Positions 35,917 through 45,765 are shown, numbered from the stretch's first letter. The stretch is DNA of 64,000 nt from Pseudomonas sp. K2I15 (GCF_002204795.1 NZ_NIXO01000009.1:1-64000); one strand, 5' to 3'. Program-made: numbers and translations. The notes: a model not told the origin generated them from the letters alone.

Positions 35917-36585
35917 ATGCCGCATATCCTGATTGTCGAAGACGAAGCGGCCATCGCCGACACGCTGATTTTCGCCCTGCAAGGCGAGGGCTTCACCACC
36001 ACCTGGCTAAGCCTCGGCCAGGCGGCGCTGGCCCATCAGCGGCAAACCCCGGCGGACCTGATCATCCTCGACATCGGCCTGCCGGACATCACCGGCTTTG
36101 AAACCTGCAAGCAATTGCGCCGCTTCAGCGAAGTGCCGGTGATGTTCCTCAGCGCCCGGGATGGCGAGATTGACCGTGTGGTGGGCCTGGAGATCGGCGC
36201 TGACGACTATGTGGTCAAGCCGTTCAGCCCGCGTGAAGTGGCGGCGCGGGTACGGGCGATTCTCAAGCGTGTGGGCCCGACGGCGGTGCCGACAGTGTTT
36301 CAGGTGGACCACGAGCGGGTGCAGATTGGCTACCGTGGCCAGCCGCTGAGCCTGACACGCCATGAATTCCGTTTGCTGAACTGCCTGCTGGAGCAACCCG
36401 AGCGGGTGTTCAGCCGCGAACAACTGTTGGACGCCGTGGGCGTGGCTGCCGACGCAGGCTACGAGCGCAATATCGACAGCCATATCAAAAGCGTGCGCAG
36501 CAAATTGCGCGCGGTGGCGCCCGACGCCGAGCCGATCCAGACTCATCGCGGCCTCGGCTACAGCTACAGCCCGGGCAATAGCTGA
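35917..36585 (+). CDS. creB: Response regulator CreB
   Basis: A 222-residue OmpR-family regulator: receiver domain with phosphoacceptor D52 (LIILDIGLPD) and C-terminal winged helix (about 125-220, ending THRGLGYSYSP). Partner of CreC, sharing one base at the junction. In Pseudomonas, CreBC influences beta-lactam response and biofilm and drives creD. Confidence 0.9.
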   Translation: MPHILIVEDEAAIADTLIFALQGEGFTTTWLSLGQAALAHQRQTPADLIILDIGLPDITGFETCKQLRRFSEVPVMFLSARDGEIDRVVGLEIGADDYVVKPFSPREVAARVRAILKRVGPTAVPTVFQVDHERVQIGYRGQPLSLTRHEFRLLNCLLEQPERVFSREQLLDAVGVAADAGYERNIDSHIKSVRSKLRAVAPDAEPIQTHRGLGYSYSPGNS

Positions 36586-38024
36586 TGCGCCTGGGGATTC
36601 GGTTCTTCCTGGTGTATGCGCTGTTTATCGGCCTGACCGGCTACTTTGTGCTCAGCACCGTGATGAAGGAAATCCGCCCCGGCGTGCGCCAGTCCACCGA
36701 AGAAACCCTGGTGGACACCGCCAACCTGCTGGCGGAAATCCTGCGTGACGATGTGAAGAACGGCACCCTCGGCCAGAGCCATTGGCCGGAACTGCTCAAG
36801 GCTTACGGCGAACGTCAGCCCGGCGCGAACATCTGGGGCCTGCCGAAAAATCAGGTGAACCACCGCATCTACGTCACCGACGCCAAGGGCATCGTGCTGC
36901 TGGACTCCACCGGCGAGGCAGTGGGCGAGGACTACTCGAAATGGAACGACGTGTACCTCACTCTGCGCGGCGAATACGGCGCGCGCTCGACCCGCAGCGA
37001 ACTGGACGACCCGGCCTCGTCGGTGATGCACGTCGGCGCGCCGATCCGCGATAACGGGCAGATCATCGGCGTGGTCACCGTGGCCAAGCCCAACAGTTCG
37101 CTGCAACCCTATGTGGATCGCACTGAAGACCGGCTGCTGTGGTACGGCGCCGGGCTGGTAGGCCTGGGCCTGCTGTTTGGCGCGCTGTTGTCGTGGTGGT
37201 TGAGTGTCGCGTTGCGCCGGCTGACGGCGTATGCCCAGGCGGTCAGCGAAGGCCGGCGCGCCGAGTTGCCGCACTATCGCGGCGGCGAGCTGGAGCAACT
37301 GTCCACCGCCGTGGAACACATGCGCACGCAGCTGGAAGGCAAGGCGTACGTCGAGCGTTATGTGCACACCCTGACCCACGAATTGAAAAGCCCATTGGCG
37401 GCGATTCGCGGCGCGGCGGAGCTGTTGCAGGGCGACATGTCCCGTGATCAGCAGCAGCGATTCGTGGGCAATATCGACAGTGAAAGTGCGCGCTTGCAAC
37501 AGTTGATCGAGCGCCTGCTGAACCTGGCTCAGGTGGAGCAGCGCCAAGGCCTGGAAGACCAGGCCAGCCTGTCGTTGGCAGCGCTGGTGGATGAAGTGCT
37601 CAAGGCTCAATGTGCGCGTATCGAAGGCGCCGGGTTGCAGGTCGAGCAGGCGATTGCGGCGGATGTGCAGGTGTACGGTGAGCCATTCCTGCTGCGTCAG
37701 GCGCTGGGCAATCTGTTGGAAAACGCCCTGGATTTCACCCCGCCCGGTGGCACATTGCGGTTCAGCGCCCGGGACGTGAATGACGGCATCGAATTTGCGC
37801 TGTTCAACCAGGCCGAACCCATCCCCGAATACGCCTTGCCGCGCCTCAGCGAGCGCTTCTATTCGCTGCCGCGCCCGGCCAGCGGGCGCAAGAGCACCGG
37901 CCTTGGGCTCAATTTTGTCGAGGAAGTGATGAAACTGCACGGCGGCTCATTGCGGATCGGCAACGTGCCCGGCGGCGTGCTGGTAAAACTGCATCTCCAC
38001 ACAGTCTCCACATTCCCTTCATAA
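36585..38024 (+). CDS. creC: Sensor histidine kinase CreC
   Basis: A 479-residue kinase: TM1 (about 5-25), periplasmic sensor region (about 26-184), TM2 (about 185-207), HAMP, phosphoacceptor H265 in THELKSPLAAIRGA, and an HATPase domain (NLLENALDFTPPGG, then STGLGLNFVEEVMKLHGG). Translation is coupled to creB. The C-terminal ATPase domain is complete. Confidence 0.9.
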   Translation: MRLGIRFFLVYALFIGLTGYFVLSTVMKEIRPGVRQSTEETLVDTANLLAEILRDDVKNGTLGQSHWPELLKAYGERQPGANIWGLPKNQVNHRIYVTDAKGIVLLDSTGEAVGEDYSKWNDVYLTLRGEYGARSTRSELDDPASSVMHVGAPIRDNGQIIGVVTVAKPNSSLQPYVDRTEDRLLWYGAGLVGLGLLFGALLSWWLSVALRRLTAYAQAVSEGRRAELPHYRGGELEQLSTAVEHMRTQLEGKAYVERYVHTLTHELKSPLAAIRGAAELLQGDMSRDQQQRFVGNIDSESARLQQLIERLLNLAQVEQRQGLEDQASLSLAALVDEVLKAQCARIEGAGLQVEQAIAADVQVYGEPFLLRQALGNLLENALDFTPPGGTLRFSARDVNDGIEFALFNQAEPIPEYALPRLSERFYSLPRPASGRKSTGLGLNFVEEVMKLHGGSLRIGNVPGGVLVKLHLHTVSTFPS

Positions 38025-38047
38025 ACCCCCCTTAAGCCCTTGCCAGA

Positions 38048-38072
38048 CTCTCCCCCATCAAAACAGGGAGAG
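38048..38072 (+). promoter_or_regulatory. Hairpin sequestering the creD ribosome site
   Basis: CTCTCCC (38048-38054) pairs exactly with GGGAGAG (38066-38072), which is the creD Shine-Dalgarno, across an 11-nt loop. The ATG follows 4 nt later. Confidence 0.5.
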
Positions 38073-38076
38073 CTTC

Positions 38077-39408
38077 ATGAACCGCAATCTGCTTTTCAAA
38101 CTGGGCGCCATCGCGCTGCTGATCGTGCTGTTGTTGATTCCGTTGCTGATGATCCACGGAGTGATTACCGACCGTCAGCAGCTGCGCGACGACGTCTTGC
38201 AGGATATCGCCCGCAGTTCCAGCTACAGCCAGCGCCTCAGTGGCCCGGTGCTGGTGGTGCCTTATCGCAAGACCGTCCGGGAGTGGAAGCTCAATGAAAA
38301 GCTTAACAAACGCTACGAAGAAACCCGCGAGGTGCGCGGTCGTCTGTATTTCCTGCCGGAGCAATTTGCCCTCGACGGCCAGGTGCAAACCGAAGTGCGT
38401 TCCCGGGGCATTTACCAGGCGCGGCTGTTCCATGCCGACAGCCGTATCAGCGGGCGGTTTGTGTTGCCGGAGCAATTGGGTATCAAGGAGAACTTTGCCG
38501 ATTACCGCTTTGACCCGGCGTATCTGGCGGTGGGTATCAGTGACATTCGCGGCATCGAAAATGGGTTGAAGCTGGAGCTGGGCAGCCAGCAACTGGAGTT
38601 TTCGCCGGGCACTCAAGTGGCGTGGCTGGGGGAAGGCGTACACGTGATGCTGCCCGAGCAGGACAATAAGAAGCCGGCGCCGCTGGACTTCGCTTTTGAC
38701 CTGCGCTTGCAAGGCACCGAGCAGCTGCAAGTGGTGCCGGTGGGTAAGACCAGCCAGGTCAAGCTGGCGTCCAATTGGCCGCACCCGAGCTTTATCGGCA
38801 ACTTCCTGCCGGCCCAGCGTGAGGTCACCGCCCAAGGCTTTACCGCCAACTGGCAGACCACGTTCTTCTCCACCAACCTGGAAGAAACCCTGCGCGGCTG
38901 CTCGTGGGACCAGGTGTGTGACGACTTCAACGGTCGCAGCTTTGGTGTGAGCTTTATCGACCCGGTGGACCAGTACCTCAAGAGCGATCGGGCGATCAAA
39001 TATGCGCTGCTGTTTATCGCCCTGACGTTTGCCGGTTTCTTCCTGTTCGAGGTGCTCAAGAGCCTGGCGGTGCACCCGATCCAGTACGCGTTGGTGGGAG
39101 TTGCCCTGGCGTTTTTCTACCTGCTGCTGTTGTCGTTGTCGGAGCACATCGGGTTTGGCCCGGCGTACCTGATATCGGCGGCTGCCTGTGTGTTGCTGAT
39201 TGGGTTTTACGTTTGCCATGTGCTGCGCAGTGTCGTCCATGGCCTGGGGTTTTCGGCGGGGTTGGCGGCGTTGTATGGCTTGTTGTACGGGCTGTTGAGT
39301 GCCGAGGATTACGCGTTGTTGATGGGCTCGCTGTTGCTGTTCGGGTTGCTGGGCACGGTGATGGTGCTGACCCGCAAGCTGGATTGGTATGGGGTGGGCA
39401 AGCGATGA
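38077..39408 (+). CDS. creD: Inner membrane protein CreD
   Basis: A 443-residue member of the CreD family: one N-terminal membrane helix (about 8-28), a large periplasmic domain (about 30-300), and five or six C-terminal helices (about 305-435). In P. aeruginosa and Aeromonas its expression follows CreBC and peptidoglycan stress. 52 bp after creC; the short leader forms a hairpin over the ribosome site. Confidence 0.9.
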   Translation: MNRNLLFKLGAIALLIVLLLIPLLMIHGVITDRQQLRDDVLQDIARSSSYSQRLSGPVLVVPYRKTVREWKLNEKLNKRYEETREVRGRLYFLPEQFALDGQVQTEVRSRGIYQARLFHADSRISGRFVLPEQLGIKENFADYRFDPAYLAVGISDIRGIENGLKLELGSQQLEFSPGTQVAWLGEGVHVMLPEQDNKKPAPLDFAFDLRLQGTEQLQVVPVGKTSQVKLASNWPHPSFIGNFLPAQREVTAQGFTANWQTTFFSTNLEETLRGCSWDQVCDDFNGRSFGVSFIDPVDQYLKSDRAIKYALLFIALTFAGFFLFEVLKSLAVHPIQYALVGVALAFFYLLLLSLSEHIGFGPAYLISAAACVLLIGFYVCHVLRSVVHGLGFSAGLAALYGLLYGLLSAEDYALLMGSLLLFGLLGTVMVLTRKLDWYGVGKR

Positions 39409-39499
39409 GCCGGTCGTTGGGGTTGCGGGAGGATCAGCAGGCGCGGACAAAGTTGGTGATGCAGATCAACTCACTATTTCCAGTGCCGGGCGCTATCAA

Positions 39500-39634
39500 T
39501 GTGGCGAGGGGGCTTGTCCCCCGTTGGGCCGCGCAGCGGCCCCAGTGCAGTCACAGCGTATCTTCAGACAAACCGGGTTAGCAGGTTTAGGGGCTGCTTC
39601 GCCGCCCAACGGGGGACAAGCCCCCTCACCACAA
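39500..39634. repeat. 136-bp inverted repeat element, copy B
   Basis: Close relative of 27729-27864, with the same TGTGGCGAGGGGGCTTGTCC end and inverted partner; one arm has CTCACCACA instead of CTCGCCACA. It lies between the converging ends of creD and the GST gene. Confidence 0.87.
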
Positions 39635-39662
39635 GAGCCTTTGTGCAACCATTGAATCGTGG

Positions 39663-40293
39663 TCAGACAGGTGGCTGGGTCTGGAGCATCGAAGGCCGCT
39701 GACTCACCTCGGCATACCACGCCGCGAGCTTCGGATGGCTCGACCGCCACTGCATGTCCGGGTGGCGGAAGTCCAGGTAAGCCAGCGCGCACGCCACGCT
39801 GATCGCCGCCACATCAAACGGCCCGGTCAGCTCAGCGATGGCGTCCTGTTCCAGCATGTCGAGGGCGCGGCGGATCTTGTCGCGCTGCCCTTCCAGCCAC
39901 AGGTCCCAATGTTTTTCCTCGGGGCGCATGGCGGTTTCATAACGCACCAGCACGGCGGCATCCATGATCCCGTCTGCGGTCGAGGCCAGGGTCAGGCGCC
40001 GCCAGCGGGCCGGGCCGTCACGAGGGATCAGCGGTGTGCCGCAATGTTGGTAGTCGAGGTAATCGAGGATCACCCGGCTGTCATGCAGCGTATTACCATC
40101 GGCCAGGCGCAGGGCGGGGATTTTGCCCAGCGGGTTGTCCCGGATCACATCGGCATCCGGCTTCACCGGCGTCGGCACGCAGGCCTGCAAGGTCACCCGG
40201 TCCAGTTGGCCGGTCTCGTGCAACAGCACCCGTACCTTGCGAACAAACGGCGAGGCAGGGTTGTGGAACAACGTCATGCTGGGGGCGGACATG
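39663..40293 (-). CDS. Glutathione S-transferase family protein
   Basis: About 209 residues with an N-terminal thioredoxin-like GST domain (FHNPASPFVRKVRVLLHETG; Ser/Asn in the Cys/Ser active-site position) and a C-terminal all-helical domain (about 90-205). The start is set near MPMSAPSMTLFHNPAS; the open frame runs further upstream into a REP and is not credible there. Substrate unknown. Equivalent genes lie near the fiu cluster in other Pseudomonas. Confidence 0.85.
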
Positions 40294-40313
40294 GGCATTC
40301 CTCTGTAGGAGCG

Positions 40314-40403
40314 AGCTTGCTCGCGAAAGGCGTCAACGATAACGCAGCGCGTCTGGTTTAACGCGGTGTTCTGAGGTTTTTCGCGAGCAAGCACGCTCCT
40401 ACA
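40314..40403. repeat. REP doublet, TGTAGGAGCGAGC type
   Basis: Inverted pair between the tiny membrane protein gene and the GST gene. Its right arm supplies the stop codon of the gene ending at 40399. Confidence 0.9.
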
Positions 40404-40569
40404 AAAGTGCCCATACTCCTATTGCCGCCGGAATGCCCAGCCCGACCCAGCTCAACGAATCCCACAGCCCGTCCCCCAGCAGCGCCGCAAACAACCCGGC
40501 AGCACTCAGCAGCCCGATGGCCAGCGGAATGCCAAACACCTTCCAGAAACTCGACTGGCGCGGCTTCAT
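40399..40569 (-). CDS. Tiny inner-membrane protein coupled to the PepSY gene
   Basis: A 56-residue protein, MKPRQSSFWKVFG followed by two hydrophobic helices (about 13-30 and 38-55). It overlaps the PepSY gene by 4 bp (ATGA), so it belongs to the iron-uptake operon; small membrane proteins often accompany PepSY reductases. The TAG stop lies within a REP arm (TGTAGGAGCG read on this strand), so the original C-terminus may have been longer. Function unknown. Confidence 0.65.
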   Translation of the reverse strand: MKPRQSSFWKVFGIPLAIGLLSAAGLFAALLGDGLWDSLSWVGLGIPAAIGVWALL

Positions 40570-41669
40570 GGCTTGGCCGCCTTGCGCCGCACCCGCCACA
40601 GGTACACGCCACTGCCCAGGACGATAATGGTCAGCACGTCCAGCACCGCCCAGAGGATCTTCATCGGCATGCCGCCGTAGTCACCAAAGTGCAGCGGCTG
40701 GGACATGCCCATCGCGTCCATGTACCACGGCCGCTCAGCGATGGCGGTGACGTGCAGGTTGCTCGCGTCGATCAACACCGGCGTCAGCAGGTGCGAGGTC
40801 AGGTGGGTGCTGCCTTTCATGAACACTGCGTAGTGATGCTCGCTGGAAAAGCGCGTGCCGGGGAACGCAATAAAGTCCGGCTCCATGCCCGGCGCGGCCT
40901 TGGCGGCAATCGTCAGCAGGTCGGTGGCGGGCGCGCGCAAGGTCAGCGGCGGGGCGTCTTTGTAGGGTTCGATCATGGCGCTGAGGCTGTCGGTGCGCCA
41001 GGCGGCGATGATCAGGTCGGCGCAGGCGCTGATTACGCCGGTCACGCCCACCACCAAGGCCCACGTCAGGGTGACCACGCCGATCAGGTTGTGCAGGTCG
41101 AGCCAGCGCAGGCGCGTGGATTTGTCCTGACGCACGGTGGCGAACTTGAGCCGGCGCATGAACGGTAAATACAGCACCGTGCCGGAGATGATCGCCAACA
41201 CAAACAGAATGCCCATGAACGCCAGGAGCAACTTGCCCGGCAGCCCGGCGAACATGTCGACGTGCAGGCGCAGCAGGAACAGTGTCAGCCCGCCGTTGGC
41301 CGAAGGGGTTTCCACGGCTTCGCCGGTGCGGGCGTCGAGCATGAAGGTGTGGGAGGCATTGGGTTCGGTACCGGCGGTGGCGGCCATGATCGCGATCACG
41401 CCGTTCTTGTCGTCCTCGTCCCAGGCCAGGTATTGCATGGCTTCGCCGGGGCGATGGGCCTGGGCTTTGGCCACCAGTTGTTCGAGGTTCAGCTGTGGGG
41501 TGTCCGCCGGCATGTGTGCCAGTTCGGGTTCGTTGCCCAGCAGGTGGTCGATCTCGTGGTGGAAGATCAACGGCAGGCCGGTGAGGGCGAGCAGCAGCAG
41601 GAACACGGTGCAGACGAGGCTGGTCCAGGTGTGGATGAAGGACCAGCGGCGGATGGTTTTGCTTTTCAT
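40566..41669 (-). CDS. PepSY-associated membrane protein (siderophore reductase-like)
   Basis: A 367-residue protein with four membrane helices (about 12-34, 142-164, 186-208, 335-355) and a PepSY domain between the first two. This is the FoxB/PiuB/FegB type. Such proteins are thought to reduce iron bound to siderophores on the periplasmic side after uptake. It lies 61 bp after the TonB receptor on the same strand, so ferric-siderophore handling is the likely role. Confidence 0.86.
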   Translation of the reverse strand: MKSKTIRRWSFIHTWTSLVCTVFLLLLALTGLPLIFHHEIDHLLGNEPELAHMPADTPQLNLEQLVAKAQAHRPGEAMQYLAWDEDDKNGVIAIMAATAGTEPNASHTFMLDARTGEAVETPSANGGLTLFLLRLHVDMFAGLPGKLLLAFMGILFVLAIISGTVLYLPFMRRLKFATVRQDKSTRLRWLDLHNLIGVVTLTWALVVGVTGVISACADLIIAAWRTDSLSAMIEPYKDAPPLTLRAPATDLLTIAAKAAPGMEPDFIAFPGTRFSSEHHYAVFMKGSTHLTSHLLTPVLIDASNLHVTAIAERPWYMDAMGMSQPLHFGDYGGMPMKILWAVLDVLTIIVLGSGVYLWRVRRKAAKP

Positions 41670-41730
41670 TTTCTAGCCTTCAGACACACCGAAGCCGCCC
41701 ACGGGGCGGCCTGGTTGTTAACTCAGCCGA

Positions 41731-44160
41731 TTACCACTGGTAGGTGGCGCTGGCGACGACGCTGCGTTGGTCGCCGTAGTAGCAGTAGGAACCGTCACAG
41801 GTGGAAATGTAGTCCTTGTCGAACAGGTTGGTGGCATTCAGTTTCAGCGACGCACCTTTGAGGCTGTTGTCCAGGCGGCCGAGGTCGTAATGCACGGAGG
41901 CATCGAACACGGTGTAGGCGTTGGCCTTGCCCAGCCAGGTGTTGCCCTGGTCGCCATAGGTGTTGCCGGTGTAGCGGGCGCCCGCACCAATGCCGAAACC
42001 GTCGAGCACGCCGGCGTGCCAGGTGTAGTCGGTCCACAGGGACGCTTGCTGGTTGGGCATCAGTTGCAGGCGGTTGCCTTTGTATTGGCCTTTTTGCACT
42101 TCGGACTTGGCCAGGGTGTAAGCGGCGATGACCTTGAGGTTCTCGGTCACGTCAGACACGGCTTCCAGTTCCAGGCCCTTGACCTTCACTTCGCCGGTCT
42201 GGTCGGTGATCGACTGGCCACCGGCGCCGAAGCTGGTGACCAGCACGTTCTTTTGCGTCAGGTCGTAGACCGCAGCACTCAGCAGGGTGTTTGAGCCGGG
42301 CGGCTGGTACTTGACCCCCAGTTCCCATTGCTTGCCTTCGGTAGGTTTGTACGACTCGGTCGGCGAGACGCTCGCGTTACTCGCTGGCTGGAACGATTCG
42401 GCGTAGGAGAGGTACGGCACGAAGCCCGAATCGAACACATAGCTCAGCGCGGCGTTGCCGCTGAAATTTTTGCTGCGGTCGGTATTGGTCGCATCGTTTT
42501 TGTTGAAGTACGTGGTGCCTTGGTGCACCCAGTCTTCACGGCCACCCAGGGTCAGGCGCCACTTGTCCAGGGCCATCTGGTCCTGGGCGTAGAGGCCGGT
42601 CTGGATGGTTTTCTGGTTGTAGTCGTAATAAGCCGTGGAGCGCGCCGGGCGCACAATCGGCTGGGTATTGACCGGGTTGTAGATGTTGACCGTTCCGGCG
42701 TCACCGAAGATCGATAGGTACGAAGTGTCGGTACGCTGGTGATCCAGGCCGAGCAGCACAGTGTGGGTAATGTCGCCGGTGGCGAAGTCAGCCTGGAAAT
42801 TGTTGTCGACGGCGAACTGGCCAATGTTTTCGTCCACGTTGGTTGACGAGCGGCTGGTGTTGCCCTCGGCATCAATGGTCGAGTAGCCGTAGGAACCCAC
42901 GGTCAGTTGCTGAAAGGCCAACTCTGACTTGGTGTAACGCAGGTTCTGCTTGAACTGCCAGGTATCGTTGAAGCGATGCTCAAAGGCATAGCCCAGTGCG
43001 TAGTAAGTGCGGTCGTAGTACTCGTAGTCCGGATCACCCAGGTTCTTGTGATGAGACACCTCGCCCAGCGGCGATTTGATCTTGGTGCCTACGATCGGCA
43101 GGAACTGACTGGTGGTGCCGGTATCGTCACGAGTGAACTGCGACAGAAAAGTCAGCTTGGTGTCGGTGTCGATGTTCCAGGTCAGGCTGGGCGCGATGTT
43201 GTAGCGCTTGTTGTCGATGTGATCGACCTGGGTGCCTGCATCGCGCACCACGCCGCTGAGGCCATACAGAAATTTGCCCTCATCATCGATCTTGCCGGTG
43301 CTGGCGAAGTTGATCTGGCGATAGTTGTCGCTGCCGTATTGCACCTGGATCGCATTGCTCGATTCAGCGCTGGGGCGTCGGCTGACCATATCCAGCAGGC
43401 CGCCGGGTGGCGTCTGGCCGTACACCGATGAGGCCGGGCCACGCAGCAGTGCGAGGCGGTCGAGGTTCCAGGTTTCTGCTTTCGGGTTGGCGTACACACC
43501 GCGTGGCAGCGGCAGGCCGTCGAGGAATTGGGTGGGTTCGAAGCCACGCACACGCATCCAGTCGTAGCGGGTGTCACTGCCGTAGCTGGCGGACACAATG
43601 CCGGGCATGTATTTGACGGCGTCATCAAGGTTCTGGACGTTGCGGTCCTGCATCTGCTGGCGCGTGGCGACGGAAATCGAACGCGGCGCTTCGACCAATG
43701 CGGTGTCGGTCTTGGTGCCGGCGGCGGTGCGACTCGCCAGGTAACCCTCCACCGGCCCCCATGCACTTTCCGCATCGGCTTGCCCAGTAATGCTGGTCTG
43801 CGGCAACGCCACAACCCCATCCGGAATCGCTACCAGGCTGAACGTGCCCGCGCTGCTTTGCTCCAGCTGCAAACCCGTCCCACGCAACGCTTCACGCAAT
43901 GCGCCCTGTGCGTCGAACTGCCCTTTAACCGGCGCGGAAGTCTTGCCCGACGCCAACCCCGGATTGAGCGTCAGCGCCAATCCCGCCTGGCTGGCGATCT
44001 GGTTCAGGGTGGTGGCGAGTGGCGCGGCCGGCAGGTTGTAGGCGCGCACGCTGGACGCCTGTTCGGCGGCGATCAGCGTGGTGCTGGCCAGCGGGGCGCT
44101 GAGGGCAATGGCCACGGCTAACAGGCTGGGGCGCAACAAGGTGTCTAGCGTGCGGGACAT
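41731..44160 (-). CDS. fiuA: TonB-dependent ferric-siderophore receptor with signalling domain (FiuA-like)
   Basis: An 809-residue outer membrane receptor: signal peptide (to about 32), STN signalling domain (about 40-110), TonB box/plug (about 118-240, LVEAPRSISVATRQQMQDRN), and a 22-strand barrel ending in the C-terminal aromatic (TYQW). The STN domain plus adjacent FecR and FecI genes make it a cell-surface signalling receptor. Synteny with PA0470-PA0472 between creD and glcB suggests FiuA (ferrichrome/ferrioxamine). The ligand is inferred, not visible. Confidence 0.85.
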   Translation of the reverse strand: MSRTLDTLLRPSLLAVAIALSAPLASTTLIAAEQASSVRAYNLPAAPLATTLNQIASQAGLALTLNPGLASGKTSAPVKGQFDAQGALREALRGTGLQLEQSSAGTFSLVAIPDGVVALPQTSITGQADAESAWGPVEGYLASRTAAGTKTDTALVEAPRSISVATRQQMQDRNVQNLDDAVKYMPGIVSASYGSDTRYDWMRVRGFEPTQFLDGLPLPRGVYANPKAETWNLDRLALLRGPASSVYGQTPPGGLLDMVSRRPSAESSNAIQVQYGSDNYRQINFASTGKIDDEGKFLYGLSGVVRDAGTQVDHIDNKRYNIAPSLTWNIDTDTKLTFLSQFTRDDTGTTSQFLPIVGTKIKSPLGEVSHHKNLGDPDYEYYDRTYYALGYAFEHRFNDTWQFKQNLRYTKSELAFQQLTVGSYGYSTIDAEGNTSRSSTNVDENIGQFAVDNNFQADFATGDITHTVLLGLDHQRTDTSYLSIFGDAGTVNIYNPVNTQPIVRPARSTAYYDYNQKTIQTGLYAQDQMALDKWRLTLGGREDWVHQGTTYFNKNDATNTDRSKNFSGNAALSYVFDSGFVPYLSYAESFQPASNASVSPTESYKPTEGKQWELGVKYQPPGSNTLLSAAVYDLTQKNVLVTSFGAGGQSITDQTGEVKVKGLELEAVSDVTENLKVIAAYTLAKSEVQKGQYKGNRLQLMPNQQASLWTDYTWHAGVLDGFGIGAGARYTGNTYGDQGNTWLGKANAYTVFDASVHYDLGRLDNSLKGASLKLNATNLFDKDYISTCDGSYCYYGDQRSVVASATYQW

Positions 44161-44246
44161 ACGGCGGCTCCTGAATGGAAATATTTCTCAATTGCCTATG
44201 TGCCGTGCGAGATTCAAGAAGTGATAGGGCTGAATGAAAATAATTT

Positions 44247-45224
44247 CTATTGGGTTGCAGGCTTACTGGAAACCGTCACCCACCACGGCGTGTGCTGCTC
44301 GATTTGCACCGGCAGCGTTGGCAGCAACGCGTTCAGCGCCAGGTTGGTGTCGTGCAGCGGGAAGCTGCCGGTGATCCGCAGGTCGGCCACCTGTTTATCC
44401 ACGCCCAGGTAGCCGGTGCGGTAGCGGCTGAGTTCCTCAACCACATCGCCGAGGCGCGCGTTGTCCACCACCAGCATGCCGCGCGTCCAGGCGTCAGTGC
44501 CGGGGCTCACGGCCAGCATCGGGCCGAGGCCGTCGCGGCGCATCAGCACTTGCTGGCCTTCCTTGAAGACCTGCTCCTGCTGCAGCGCCTCAGGCTGCGC
44601 GCCGACGGCGGACTGCAATACGCTGAGGCGCGTGCCGTCCTCCTCGCGCTTGACGATAAACCGCGTGCCCAGGGCGCGCAGGCTGCCTTCGCGGGTTTCG
44701 ACAAAAAACGGACGGGCGTCGTTGTGGCCGGTTTCGATGAGGATCTCGCCTTCCTGCAACACGATCAGCCGGCGTTTTTCATCGAAGCGCACGTCGATGG
44801 CGCTGTGGGTGTTGAGGTTGATCACCGTACCGTCCGCCAGCTTCAGCGTGCGCTGTTCGCCGGTGGCGGTGCGTTGGTCGGCCAGCCAATAGTTGAGCGG
44901 CATGTAGCGCTGGCCGGCGAACAACACCAGGCCGCACACCAGCACCACACTGGCCAGGCCGCTGCCGAGCTTGCGCACGCGGCGGCGAATGCCTTCGCGC
45001 GACTGCAACAAGGCCGCACGGGCCGGGCCCGAGGCCACGCTGAAACGCTGATCGAGCGTGCCGAGTTGGCGCCAGGCGCGGGCGTGTTCTTCATTGCTGG
45101 CCAGCCACTTGGCGAACTCTTCCCGCTCCACGGCGCCGCCGTCGCCCGAGTCGAGAGACAGTTGCCAGGCAATCGCCGCGTCGAGTACCCGCGCCGACAC
45201 CGGCTTGGAACTGACCTGGCTCAC
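44247..45224 (-). CDS. fiuR: FecR-family anti-sigma regulator
   Basis: About 325 residues: N-terminal cytoplasmic DUF4880 segment (about 8-50), one membrane helix (LASVVLVCGLVLFAG, about 93-107), and a periplasmic FecR domain (about 120-215) that contacts the receptor STN domain. The start is a GTG overlapping the sigma gene stop (GTGA); an extension to 45254 is unlikely. Named after the PA0471 position. Confidence 0.86.
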   Translation of the reverse strand: MSQVSSKPVSARVLDAAIAWQLSLDSGDGGAVEREEFAKWLASNEEHARAWRQLGTLDQRFSVASGPARAALLQSREGIRRRVRKLGSGLASVVLVCGLVLFAGQRYMPLNYWLADQRTATGEQRTLKLADGTVINLNTHSAIDVRFDEKRRLIVLQEGEILIETGHNDARPFFVETREGSLRALGTRFIVKREEDGTRLSVLQSAVGAQPEALQQEQVFKEGQQVLMRRDGLGPMLAVSPGTDAWTRGMLVVDNARLGDVVEELSRYRTGYLGVDKQVADLRITGSFPLHDTNLALNALLPTLPVQIEQHTPWWVTVSSKPATQ

Positions 45225-45739
45225 AGCGGCTCGCCATACAGGGCGATGTAGCACTGGCGAATGCCCTGGGCCAGGTATTGCCGCACACGGGGCACGGAAA
45301 CCCCCAGGCGCTGGGCGATTTCGGCGTGGCCCATGCCATCGAGGCGGTTATAGAGGAAGGCGGCGCGGGCTTTGCTCGAGAGTTTGCCCAGCAGACGGTC
45401 GATGGCCTTGAGGTCTTCGAGGATCAGTTGCTGTTCTTCCGGGGACGGGTGTTCGCATTCCGGGATCAGCATCAACTCGGTGAGGTAAGCCTGTTCCAGC
45501 GCCGCGCGGCGGAAGTAGTCGAACAACAGGCCCTTGGCGATCGCCACCAGAAACGCCCGTGGTTCGCGGGGTTCGCGCAGTTCTTCACGGCCCAGCAGGC
45601 GCATGAACGTGTCCTGGCTCAGGTCTTCAGCACGGCTGGGGCAAGCCACGTTGCGTCGCAGCCACGCCAACAGCCAGCTGCGATGGTCGCGGTATAACGC
45701 GCCAACAAGCTCACTGTGGGGACTTTGGACTGACGACAA
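45221..45739 (-). CDS. fiuI: FecI-family ECF sigma factor
   Basis: A 172-residue iron-starvation sigma factor: region 2 (about 10-78, DLSQDTFMRLLG) and region 4 (about 112-165, LSSKARAAFLYNRLDGMGHAEIA). Drives the receptor gene when the FecR partner relays siderophore binding. A Fur-type site lies 30-50 bp upstream. Confidence 0.88.
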   Translation of the reverse strand: MSSVQSPHSELVGALYRDHRSWLLAWLRRNVACPSRAEDLSQDTFMRLLGREELREPREPRAFLVAIAKGLLFDYFRRAALEQAYLTELMLIPECEHPSPEEQQLILEDLKAIDRLLGKLSSKARAAFLYNRLDGMGHAEIAQRLGVSVPRVRQYLAQGIRQCYIALYGEPL

Positions 45740-45765
45740 GGCGACACCGATCGGAAAGTTTAAAC

